From: an uncultured Acidobacteriota bacterium
GTDB lineage: Bacteria > Acidobacteriota > Thermoanaerobaculia > Multivoradales > SZUA-115
Reading direction: 5' to 3'
DNA length: 37,688 bases
Assembly: GCA_937867335.1 (NCBI GenBank)
Contig: CALMKX010000035.1
Span: 1-37,688, forward strand
The notes beneath the pieces were generated by a model. That model saw only the letters and a program-made list of their open reading frames with translations. It was not told the origin of the DNA and did not search any database. Position numbers and translations under genes: made by a program. This document shows positions 25,633 to 33,606 of the stretch, piece after piece (position 1 is the stretch's first letter; every line of letters begins with the position of its first letter).

Positions 25633-26531
25633 CGCGCAGCCTCCACCAGCTCGCGGTAGAGGCCGTCGAGGCGGCCTTCCTCGGTGGTGAGGCCGAGGAT
25701 CTCGGCGCCTGCGCGCTCGAGCAAGGCGAGCACTTTCGGACGGTCCGCGGCATGGCCGGGGATCACCAGCTGAGCCCCCTGCCAGTCGGCACGAGGGGCG
25801 AGCTTGCGGACCTCCTCGAGCAGCGGGCCGGGCTCGGCGCTGTGCAGCCGAACCCGCAGCACACCGCGCTCGGCCAGGCGATCCGCGAGCTCGGCCTGGG
25901 TGAGCAGGGCGACCAGGCGCCCCCCCACCAGCACGGCGAAGCGGTCGGCCAGGCGTTCGACGTCCCCCAGCTGGTGCGAGGTGAAGCACACCGTGCGGCC
26001 ACTCTCGCGCCGGCGTTCGATCTCGCCGTAGAAGGCCGAGAGGCCGTCCGGATCGAGCGCCGCCGTGGGTTCATCGAGGAGCAGGATCGGCGCTTCTGGC
26101 AGCAAGGCCACGGCCAGCCCCAGCCGCTGGGTCATGCCTCCCGAGTAGGTTCTCACCGCGCGGGCTCCGGCGCCATTCAAGGAGGCGAAGCGCAGCACTT
26201 CCTCCACCCGGCCGCTCCGGACGCCGCGCAGCCGGCGGTAGAACTCCAGCACTTCGCGCCCCGAGAGGCCGTCCGGGAAGGCCACGCGCTGAGGGAGATA
26301 GGAGAGGCATCGCCGCGCCTCGGGCCGTCCGGCCGGCAGGCCGGCGCTGCCCACCGTCACCTGGCCAGAGGTGGGAGCCAGGAGGCCGGCCGCGCTCTTG
26401 AGCGCTGTGGTCTTGCCCGAGCCGTTGGGGCCGAGCAGAGCGAGCACTTCTCCCGGCTCCACGGCCAGGTTCAGGCCGTCGACGGCGGTCAGGGTACCGA
26501 AGCGCTTGGTCAGGTCCAGATAGCGAATCAC
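25629..26531 (-). CDS. nosF: NosF, ABC transporter ATPase
   Basis: Cytosolic ATPase of the NosDFY complex. The 300-aa product shows Walker A GPNGSGKTTALKS (about residues 34-46), ABC signature YSGGMTQRLGLA and Walker B ILLLDEPTAALD, followed by the switch His in FTSHQLGD. The roughly 80 residues after the nucleotide-binding domain are the usual NosF/CcmA-like extension. The start is a GTG that overlaps the nosD stop (GTGA) and has AGGAGG 6 nt upstream. Confidence 0.93.
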   Translation of the reverse strand: MIRYLDLTKRFGTLTAVDGLNLAVEPGEVLALLGPNGSGKTTALKSAAGLLAPTSGQVTVGSAGLPAGRPEARRCLSYLPQRVAFPDGLSGREVLEFYRRLRGVRSGRVEEVLRFASLNGAGARAVRTYSGGMTQRLGLAVALLPEAPILLLDEPTAALDPDGLSAFYGEIERRRESGRTVCFTSHQLGDVERLADRFAVLVGGRLVALLTQAELADRLAERGVLRVRLHSAEPGPLLEEVRKLAPRADWQGAQLVIPGHAADRPKVLALLERAGAEILGLTTEEGRLDGLYRELVEAAR

Positions 26532-27913
26532 CACGGCCTCCTGCCGGCCCAGAAGGCCAGACACCCGAGAGCCACCGCCCCGAGCGAACCCGCCATGCCG
26601 GCGCCATCGACCCGCCCGGGCCCAGCGGCTGCCGAAGCGCGCCAGCTTGCGGGCGGACGGGCGAGAGGAGAGGGGTCCACCACGGCGACCGGATCGAGCA
26701 CCGGAAAGGCCTGCTCCGCCGCGGCGAGGGCCGTCGCGGCCGGGCTCAGGGCCATCAGATCGGCCGCGGTGAGATTGCCGCGGAAGTGGTCGAACACACT
26801 CGACAGGCGGTAGGGCCGATCCGAACGGCCGTCGCCGTCGAGATCCGGCTCCAGATTGTCGGACCAGTAGTTGCCCTCGAAGCGAGTATCCGTTCGTTTG
26901 CCCACCAGCGAGAGCGGCGAGAGATTGGCGATGAAGGTGTTTCCCACCAGCTGATTGTCGCCGCACGAGTCGTAGAGCACCACGGCGATGTCCGAGTCGG
27001 CGATCAGATTGTCGCGGAAAATGTTGCGATAGGAACCTTCCAGGAAGATGCCGCGGGCGTTATCCACGATCACATTGGCTTCCGCTACCAGCTCGTCGCA
27101 AGCCTTCAGCAGCAGCCCCACGGAGGCGAAGCCGCGGTTGTGAAGGAAGCGGTTGTGATGGAAGACCAGCCGCTTCGAATACATCAAGGCGGTGCCGGCG
27201 TCGCAGTTTTCGAACAGATTGTCCTCGAACACGTTGTCGTCCGAGAACATGTAGTGCAAACCGTAGCGCAGGTTGCGGGCCTCGTTGCCGCGCACCAGGC
27301 CGTGATCGGAGGACTGGATATAGAAGCCGTCCCGGGCCTCGGTCACCACGTTGCGCTCGAGACGGAAGCGGTGGGTATTCCAGACATGGATCCCAGAGCC
27401 CTTCTCGCCCGGGTCCCTGCCGGGGATGCCGACCACCTCGCAGCCTTCGACCACGGAATCGTCGGCTTCACGCAGGTAGATTCCGAAGAGCGAACCACGG
27501 ATCCGGACGTCCCGCACGGTCACGCCGTGGGCCGCGACGTGGACTCCCGAAGGGTCCCGGCCGAGATCGCCGCCGGCCCGGCCGTCGATGTCGAAGCCTT
27601 GAACGGTCACGCCGGCCGCCCTCACGCGCACCACGCTACCCTCGCCGGAGCCGAGCAGCAGGGGGCGGCCGCGCCCCACCAGGGTCACGGGCCGATCGAG
27701 GACGAGGTCGCCGCGGTAGAGCCCGGCGGGTACTTCCACGGTGGCGCCGGGAGCCGCGGCGTCGACCCGGGCCTGGAGCTCGGAGACCGCCTCGCCGACC
27801 GGTCGGCCTTCGAGCTGCCCCGAGGCCGGCACCCCATCCGATGGGACGGCCGGAGCGGCCCCGCCGGAAGCGGCCCAGATCAGGAGCGACAGCATTCCGG
27901 CTTCGGCGGTCAC
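26528..27913 (-). CDS. nosD: NosD, periplasmic copper-processing beta-helix protein
   Basis: Periplasmic partner of NosFY that inserts copper and sulfide into NosZ. The 461-aa product has a short signal peptide (residues 1-20, ending GGAAPA). A long right-handed beta-helix follows, of CASH/NosD repeats such as GSGIHVWNTHRFRLERNVVT and GFYIQSSDHGLVRGNEARNL. The conserved FEGNYWSDN then DLDGDGRSDRPYRL marks NosD. A C-terminal hydrophobic segment (about residues 440-457) could anchor it in the membrane. The GTG start overlaps the nosB stop (GTGA); ATG 27895 is the only alternative. Confidence 0.92.
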   Translation of the reverse strand: MTAEAGMLSLLIWAASGGAAPAVPSDGVPASGQLEGRPVGEAVSELQARVDAAAPGATVEVPAGLYRGDLVLDRPVTLVGRGRPLLLGSGEGSVVRVRAAGVTVQGFDIDGRAGGDLGRDPSGVHVAAHGVTVRDVRIRGSLFGIYLREADDSVVEGCEVVGIPGRDPGEKGSGIHVWNTHRFRLERNVVTEARDGFYIQSSDHGLVRGNEARNLRYGLHYMFSDDNVFEDNLFENCDAGTALMYSKRLVFHHNRFLHNRGFASVGLLLKACDELVAEANVIVDNARGIFLEGSYRNIFRDNLIADSDIAVVLYDSCGDNQLVGNTFIANLSPLSLVGKRTDTRFEGNYWSDNLEPDLDGDGRSDRPYRLSSVFDHFRGNLTAADLMALSPAATALAAAEQAFPVLDPVAVVDPSPLARPPASWRASAAAGPGRVDGAGMAGSLGAVALGCLAFWAGRRPW

Positions 27914-28548
27914 GACAGCTCCGGGGCGGGCTTGCGGCTGCCCCTCCACGCCAGCACCAGGGCCACCACCAGCAGCAGGGCCATCAAGCCCAACACGTAG
28001 GAAGCAGGGCCGGGAGTCGAGGTCACCTCGAAGTTGGCGAGCTGGCGACGCCCGAGCATCGGCGGCATGAAGGGCTGCACTTTCACCGCCGCCGTGGGCG
28101 CGAGATCGTGCCCGTAACGGTACAGCTTGTAGCCGAAAGACCACAGCGAAAACAGGCTGAAGTAAAGAAAGAGCACCACCATGTCGAGCACGTGGCCGAG
28201 CTCTCCGTGCACCGCGGCTCGCAGAAAGAGCAGGGCGAGCGCGCCGAGCACGAAGGGGATCCACTTGAACTCGGTGAAGTCCGCCGAGACGAGGTCGTGC
28301 ATGCCGATGTAGTGATTGAGGACGTTGATCTCGTGCACGTCCTGCCCGCCGTTGCCGCCGTCGAGCTTGTAGCTGTAGATGTGGAGCCGCAGGCCCTGAG
28401 GGTACTGCGGCGCGAACATGGTCATATTCCAGAGTGGAAAGAGATAGGTCACGAATACCAACAGAGCGGCCGCCACCAGAAAGGCCCGCGGCAGCATGCC
28501 GGCCGGCGTCTCGAGCCGTCGCGCCAGGGATTGGGAAGCTGTTTTCAT
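27910..28548 (-). CDS. nosB: NosB-like membrane protein of clade II nos clusters
   Basis: Integral membrane protein of 212 aa in the position (between nosZ and nosD) where clade II N2O reductase clusters carry nosB, whose function is not established. Four helices are visible: about 20-40, 95-115, 118-138 and 183-203. The loop between helices 1 and 2 is rich in His and Met (WNMTMFAPQYPQG, HEINVLNHYIGMHDL), suggesting metal or heme contact outside the membrane. ATG 28548 lies 6 nt after GGAGGAGG; ATG 28554 is too close to that site. The name rests on position, topology and my recollection of the family. Confidence 0.75.
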   Translation of the reverse strand: MKTASQSLARRLETPAGMLPRAFLVAAALLVFVTYLFPLWNMTMFAPQYPQGLRLHIYSYKLDGGNGGQDVHEINVLNHYIGMHDLVSADFTEFKWIPFVLGALALLFLRAAVHGELGHVLDMVVLFLYFSLFSLWSFGYKLYRYGHDLAPTAAVKVQPFMPPMLGRRQLANFEVTSTPGPASYVLGLMALLLVVALVLAWRGSRKPAPELS

Positions 28549-28607
28549 GCTCATCCTCCTCCCGGGCGGAGCGGCGCAGGGCACCGCTCCGCCGTCCGGC
28601 CAGCGCC

Positions 28608-30470
28608 CTAGCGGACGTTGACGATCAGATAACCCTGCATCTCCTGGTGGAGTGCCGAGCAGAAGTTGGTGCAGTAGTAGGGGAACACGCCTTCCTTGTC
28701 GGCCTTGAAGGTGAAGGTCTTGGTCTCGCCCGGGTCCACCACCACGTTGATGTTGTAGTCGAGCAGGCCGAAGCCGTGGAGCTCATCGGTGGTCTGCTCG
28801 ATGTTGGTGATCGCCACGGTCACGGTGTCGCCCTTCTGCACGTTGATCGAAGTCGGCCAGAGGGTGGAACGAACCGCCACCACCTTGGCGATCACCTTGT
28901 CGCCCTGGCGCGTGACGCCGGCGTCCTTGACGTCCCACACGGCCAGCGGATGGTGATTCTCTTCCTTGGGATAGACCTCGATCGGGTGCAGCTTGTCTGC
29001 CTTGATCATCTGCGCGTAGTGCGGCTCGGGCTCGGTGAAGGCGTCGTAGAGCAGCTTCATCTTCTCCTCGCTGATGTCCACCAGCTGGGAGGATTCCGGC
29101 TGCGACGGGCCCACCGAGAGGTGCCGGCCGTGCGAGAGCTTGTTGAGGCCCACGAGGTACTTGCCGTCCGGGCTCACGGTGTCGCCTTCGGCCGCGGAGA
29201 GGTGGCCGATCGAGTACGACATCGGCACCTTGTCCACCACTTCCCAGGTCCCCAGCTTCCACTTGGCGATGGCGCTGTCCACGAAGAGCGAGGTGTAGGC
29301 GTAGCCGTCCGGGCCGAACTGGGTGTGCAAGGGGCCCAGGCCCACCGGCACCTCGGCGTCCTTGATCGACTCGTAGCGGAGCACCGGGATGCCGTCCTCG
29401 TCGCCGGAGAAGTCCTTGTTGCGGATGGCGGTCTGGATCTTCTCGAAGTTGAACACCGTGGTCACACCCTGGAGCTTGCCGGAGCCCACGATGTACTTGC
29501 CGTCCGGCGAGACGTCGACGCCATGGGGCGACTTGCCGCAGGGCATCAGGTAGACCATGTCGGGCACCTTCTTGGGGTCGAGCACTTTGACGCCGCCGAT
29601 TGTGTCGCCGAGGCCGTCGGCGATCGCCTTCTCCGCTTTGTGCCAATCCACCGCCGCGATGTAGTCGCGATCCCGCTGGGCCGAGGTGACCTCGAGCTGG
29701 CCGGTGGCCCGCTCGCTGTTGTAGGAGGTCCAGAACATCCAGCCGTCGGAAGCGAGCTTGCCGGCGTCGCCGAGGTCGTAGTTGAAGGGCGGCATCAAGA
29801 TCTCCCAGCCGAGGGACATCTCACCGCTCGTGGGGTTGATCTTCACCGCCACCACCACGCCCTTGTAGCGGCTGGCGTAGTCCTCCACCGGCGCCACGGT
29901 GCCCTTGGGGATGGGGATCGAGAAGCGCGTGGCCATCATCGAGTACTCGGTGTTGGGAGTCACGAAGGCCGAGCCATGGTTGCCGGAAACGTTCGGAATC
30001 GGCCCGAGGATCTGGCGGGTCTTGAAGTCTCGCAGGTCTACCCGCGCCACCCGGCCGTTCATGTCGTTGACGAACAGCCAGCGGCCGTCGTAGTCGCCCT
30101 TGGTCTCGGACAGGGACGGGTGGTGCACGTCGCCCCAGGTGAGGCCGCCCAGCATCTTCCGGGTGTCGTCGTCGAAGCCGTAGCCGGTCGCCGGATAGGG
30201 CGTGTAGACCGGAATGGTCGCCAGGTGGCGCATCGAGGGCACGCCGTAGACGTAGACATTGCCCGAGTGCCCCCCGGAGGCGAAGAGGTAGTACTCGTCG
30301 AGATCTCCTGGGGCAACGTAGGTCTTCTGGGCCGCCAACGCGATATCCGAGACCGCGGCGGGACGGTTGGCCCCGTGCGGCGCGCTCGGGGCGCAGCTCC
30401 AGGCGATGACGCCGGGAACCAGCACCAGGGCCAGCGCCCAGAGGAGCAGGGTCTTGGTATGGCTTTTCAT
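28608..30470 (-). CDS. nosZ: Nitrous oxide reductase NosZ, Sec-type (clade II), possible lipoprotein
   Basis: Reduces N2O to N2 with electrons from cytochrome c, in the periplasm. The 620-aa product is a seven-bladed propeller followed by a cupredoxin. The seven CuZ His ligands are H116 and H117 (GDVHHPSL), H165 (SGNHGSAF), H316 (GKSPHGVDV), H382 (GPLHTQF), H423 (IGHLSA) and H484 (EPEPHYAQ). The CuA ligands are H565 (ELHGFG), C600, C604, H608 and M611 in CTNFCSALHQEM. The N terminus has no twin-arginine: it is a Sec peptide, the clade II hallmark. It ends IAWSC, so Cys26 could be lipidated. GGGAGGG lies 7 nt before the ATG. Confidence 0.97.
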   Translation of the reverse strand: MKSHTKTLLLWALALVLVPGVIAWSCAPSAPHGANRPAAVSDIALAAQKTYVAPGDLDEYYLFASGGHSGNVYVYGVPSMRHLATIPVYTPYPATGYGFDDDTRKMLGGLTWGDVHHPSLSETKGDYDGRWLFVNDMNGRVARVDLRDFKTRQILGPIPNVSGNHGSAFVTPNTEYSMMATRFSIPIPKGTVAPVEDYASRYKGVVVAVKINPTSGEMSLGWEILMPPFNYDLGDAGKLASDGWMFWTSYNSERATGQLEVTSAQRDRDYIAAVDWHKAEKAIADGLGDTIGGVKVLDPKKVPDMVYLMPCGKSPHGVDVSPDGKYIVGSGKLQGVTTVFNFEKIQTAIRNKDFSGDEDGIPVLRYESIKDAEVPVGLGPLHTQFGPDGYAYTSLFVDSAIAKWKLGTWEVVDKVPMSYSIGHLSAAEGDTVSPDGKYLVGLNKLSHGRHLSVGPSQPESSQLVDISEEKMKLLYDAFTEPEPHYAQMIKADKLHPIEVYPKEENHHPLAVWDVKDAGVTRQGDKVIAKVVAVRSTLWPTSINVQKGDTVTVAITNIEQTTDELHGFGLLDYNINVVVDPGETKTFTFKADKEGVFPYYCTNFCSALHQEMQGYLIVNVR

Positions 30471-30495
30471 GGTAATACCCTCCCGGGGCGGCGGC

Positions 30496-31734
30496 TCAAT
30501 GGCCGGCCCCCCCTTGGTTTGCTGGAGCTGCTCCCTCCTGCTTCTGGCGCTGGTACTCGCGGAAAGCCTCGCGCAGCTTCTCCACGGCCACGGCCTTCTG
30601 CTCGGGAGTCAGAATGATCTGGCGCGAGAGCACCACGGACATCGTGCCGGTGGGTTCGCGCAGGAAATCGTCGACAGTGCGACCGAAGCGGCGTTGCACG
30701 TCTTCCACGGCGGTCGAGAGGTCCGGGCCAATCTGCGCCGGGCTCTTGACCCCCAGCGCCTGGATCGAGTGGCAGACGAAGCAGCCGGTCTTGACGAACC
30801 AGGCCCCCGGGCCGCTCTCGAGGCCCCGCTCCTGCTCGGCCTCGGCCACGGTGCGGGAGTCGGTGCGCGGAGCGCCGGCGAGGTAGGCCGCCGGCAGCTC
30901 CTCGCGGCGCCAGGAGAGAATCAGCATCGCCAGGGCCTGGGCCTCGCGGGTGGTCAGGTGGAAGTTGGGCATCACGGTGTCTTCCACCAGGGCGCGCGGG
31001 TCCTTCAAGTGGGCGACGTGCCAGGCGAAGGCCGTTTTCTGGCCGGAAAGGCGGCTGTAGTCGTACTGCTCCGGCGCCTTGTCGCCCACGGTGGTGAGGT
31101 CCGGGCCGATGGTGCCGCCGCGGCCGTTGATCACATGGCAGGCCCGGCAGCCCTTCTCCGCTACCAACTTCTTGGCCAGGTTGATCTCGTCCATCCCCGG
31201 TGTTTCGCGGTCGTAGCGGTGGCAGTGGTTGCAGTTCATCTCGACCAGAGCGCTCTTCTTGGCGGCCAGCGAATAGGCCTCGCCCAGGCTCGCCGAGAGC
31301 AACGGCTCCTCCCAGTGAGCCACCTGGCCGTGAGCGGCGTCCGAGTCGATCGCCCAGCCCTGGCCACCGTGGCAGCTGGTGCAGCCGAACTTCTCCACCG
31401 GGTGGTTCTTGAGCGGCACCGCCGGATGGGTGCGCCAGGGCTCTTCGGCGCTTTCGAAGCCCTTCCAGGCGGTCGCCTGGTGGCAGGTGATGCAGCGGTC
31501 GGCGCGGCCGAGGTCGGCGATCCAGTGCTGCTGGATCCCGGCAGGCACCTGGCTGGCCTTCTCGGCGCCGTACTTCTCGGCCACCAGTTGGCGGAACTGG
31601 TACTGGTAGTAGCGCCAGTCGTGCTGGCGGTCGCTCCAGGCGAACAGCGCGGTGCCGATCACCAGGAGCAAGCCCACCAGGGCCAGGATGGGCCGATCCC
31701 GGTGGGGGAAGGGAGAGTTCGTCCGTTTTTCCAC
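30496..31734 (-). CDS. Membrane-anchored pentaheme cytochrome c
   Basis: Electron carrier, probably subunit of the Rieske/cytochrome b complex and donor to NosZ. The 412-aa product has one N-terminal helix (about residues 15-33) and five CXXCH sites: CITCH (81), CTSCH (118), CNHCH (168), CRACH (196) and CFVCH (318). The first four lie close together as a multiheme module; the last sits in a mono-heme c domain with GPDLSTAVEDVQRRF. An additional Met and several free His could be distal ligands. The GTG start is one base after the cytochrome b stop, with GGAGG upstream. This exact five-heme layout is not one I can name. Confidence 0.9.
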   Translation of the reverse strand: MEKRTNSPFPHRDRPILALVGLLLVIGTALFAWSDRQHDWRYYQYQFRQLVAEKYGAEKASQVPAGIQQHWIADLGRADRCITCHQATAWKGFESAEEPWRTHPAVPLKNHPVEKFGCTSCHGGQGWAIDSDAAHGQVAHWEEPLLSASLGEAYSLAAKKSALVEMNCNHCHRYDRETPGMDEINLAKKLVAEKGCRACHVINGRGGTIGPDLTTVGDKAPEQYDYSRLSGQKTAFAWHVAHLKDPRALVEDTVMPNFHLTTREAQALAMLILSWRREELPAAYLAGAPRTDSRTVAEAEQERGLESGPGAWFVKTGCFVCHSIQALGVKSPAQIGPDLSTAVEDVQRRFGRTVDDFLREPTGTMSVVLSRQIILTPEQKAVAVEKLREAFREYQRQKQEGAAPANQGGAGH

Positions 31735-31735
31735 G

Positions 31736-33088
31736 TCAGATCCTCCCGGGGATCTCGGGCCAGGTCTCCCAGGGCCAGAAGAACTGCCAGTAGGGGCCGC
31801 GGCAGAAGGTGCCGATCACGGTGAGCAGCAGAATGCCCAGGCAGATCGCCAGGAACACCGCGTTCTGGGTGCGCCGGCTCTTGGGCAGCCACCAGCCGGC
31901 GCTGCCGGCGGGGCTCTTGTCCCACCAGGGCCAGAAGGTGAGCACCAGGATCAGCGCACCGGGCAGCAGCACGCCGCCCAGGAAAGCGCCGTTCACGGTG
32001 AAGGAGCCGATGTGCAGGGTGGTGTCGGTGACGATCTCCTGCAGCCACAGGAAGTACCAGGGGGCCTTGGCCGGGTTGGGCGTCACCAGGGCGTTGGCCG
32101 GCTCCTCGAGAGGCGAGCGGATCAGCACCGCGAGGATGCCCACGAAGGCGAGGGTGCCGAGCACCACGATCGCCGCCCGGCGCACCAGGTCCGGTACGGC
32201 GTTGACGGTCGACTCCGGCTGCTCCACCGAGGTGGCCCGGATGCTGGGGGCGGTGCCTCGGGCGAGGCCGAGGAGGGTGTAGGTCTTGGTCTTCGAGGCC
32301 GACTGCTCGGCCTTCTTCTCGAGATGCCCCTCGCGGTCGGCCCGGGCGAGGCCGCCGTCCTTGCGCACCCGCCACATGTGGTACACGAAGAGCACACCCA
32401 GGAGGCCCGGCAGGGCGATGCAGTGCAGCACGTAGAAGCGGATCAGCGTGGGCTGCTCGATGGTCCGGCCGCCGAGCAGCAGCTCGCGGATCTTCGGCCC
32501 CACCCAGGGGATCGACGAGGCGATATTGGTGCCCACCGTCACCGCCCAGTAGGCCAGCTGGTCCCAGGGCAGGAGGTAACCGGTGAAGGAGAGGAAGAGG
32601 GTGGCGAGCAGCATCACCACGCCCAACAGCCAGTTGATCTCCCGCCGCTGGCCCTGGCCGACGCCGTTCTTGTAGGCCCCGGTCAGGAACACCCGCACCA
32701 TGTGCAGGAACACCACCGCCACCATCAGGTGGGCCGAGAGCCGGTGCACCGAGCGGATCCAGGAGCCGAAGGCCACCACGTATTCGATGTCTTTCACCGA
32801 AGCGTAGGCCCGCTCCACCGAAGGCACGTAGAGGAAGAGCAGGGGCATGCCGGAGAGGATGAGCAGCAGCAGGAGCGCCGCCGAGGCGGTGCCCAGCCAG
32901 AAGGAGTAGCTCCATTCGAGCGAGGCCTTCTGCACCTTCGCCGGGAACCAGTGGAGCAGGAAGTTGGACACCACCGCATCGCCGGCCTGGCGGTCGGAGC
33001 GCGGCGAGAGGCTCCAGAAGCGCCTGGGGTGGACCCCGGGAGCGCTCGGCGAGGCGGGAGCGGAGGGCTTGGACAGAGACTCGGCCAT
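31736..33088 (-). CDS. Cytochrome b (fused b6/subunit IV type) of a Rieske/b complex
   Basis: Membrane quinol-oxidising subunit. The 450-aa product carries the two bis-His heme pairs in helices B and D: VHRLSAH...FLHMVR near residues 115-132 and RFYVLHC...FVYHMWR near 220-240. The Qo-type loop is seen as KAPWYFLWLQE. It ends in further helices including VFLAICLGILLLTVIGTF, so the b6-like and subunit IV-like parts are joined. The start ATG 33088 has GAGGAG 7 nt upstream. It lies between the Rieske and pentaheme genes, which is the standard complex III order plus a cytochrome c. Confidence 0.92.
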   Translation of the reverse strand: MAESLSKPSAPASPSAPGVHPRRFWSLSPRSDRQAGDAVVSNFLLHWFPAKVQKASLEWSYSFWLGTASAALLLLLILSGMPLLFLYVPSVERAYASVKDIEYVVAFGSWIRSVHRLSAHLMVAVVFLHMVRVFLTGAYKNGVGQGQRREINWLLGVVMLLATLFLSFTGYLLPWDQLAYWAVTVGTNIASSIPWVGPKIRELLLGGRTIEQPTLIRFYVLHCIALPGLLGVLFVYHMWRVRKDGGLARADREGHLEKKAEQSASKTKTYTLLGLARGTAPSIRATSVEQPESTVNAVPDLVRRAAIVVLGTLAFVGILAVLIRSPLEEPANALVTPNPAKAPWYFLWLQEIVTDTTLHIGSFTVNGAFLGGVLLPGALILVLTFWPWWDKSPAGSAGWWLPKSRRTQNAVFLAICLGILLLTVIGTFCRGPYWQFFWPWETWPEIPGRI

Positions 33089-33099
33089 GGCGCGGCTCC

Positions 33100-33606
33100 T
33101 CAGGTCAAGGTCAGGCGGAAGTCGCGGCCCACGGGTGAGGCCAGGTCCGCAACCAACTGGCCGTCGTCCGCCGAAACCGAGAGCTCGAACCAGGTGAGCG
33201 GCTTGGGCGCCGGGCCGGCCACGTTGGTGCCGTCGCCGGTGTAGCGGGAGCCGTGGCAGGGGCAGAGGAAGCGGTGGGTTAGCCGCAGCTGCTTGCCGCC
33301 CACGGTCTGCTCCTCCGGCCGCGACAGCGCCTCGGCGCGCACGGTGCAGCCCAGGTGCGTGCACACCGCCGAGATCGCATGGAAGGTGTTGCCCTCGCGG
33401 AACACGAACAGCCGCTGATCGGGCAGGAATTTGAGGCCGTCCGGGAACTCGGTCGGGGGGCCGAGCTTCACCGTGGTGGGCGCGTCGTAGGAGACGTTCG
33501 GCACCAGCGAGCGCAGGGAGGCCACGGTCTGGCCGGCCAGGGCCGCCACTCCGGCGGTGGTTCCCAGCTTGATCAAGAAGTCGCGACGGTTGCTCGACTC
33601 ACTCAT
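33100..33606 (-). CDS. Rieske iron-sulfur protein
   Basis: [2Fe-2S] subunit that receives electrons from quinol and passes them to cytochrome c. The 168-aa product has an N-terminal twin-arginine-type signal/anchor (NRRDFLIKLGTTAGVAALAG). Cluster ligands are CTHLGC and CPCHGSRY. It ends with a GPAPKPLTWFEL segment, typical of bc-type Rieske proteins. The ATG overlaps the stop of the upstream flavoprotein gene (ATGA), tying the flavoprotein to the complex. Eleven nt separate it from cytochrome b. Confidence 0.95.
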   Translation of the reverse strand: MSESSNRRDFLIKLGTTAGVAALAGQTVASLRSLVPNVSYDAPTTVKLGPPTEFPDGLKFLPDQRLFVFREGNTFHAISAVCTHLGCTVRAEALSRPEEQTVGGKQLRLTHRFLCPCHGSRYTGDGTNVAGPAPKPLTWFELSVSADDGQLVADLASPVGRDFRLTLT

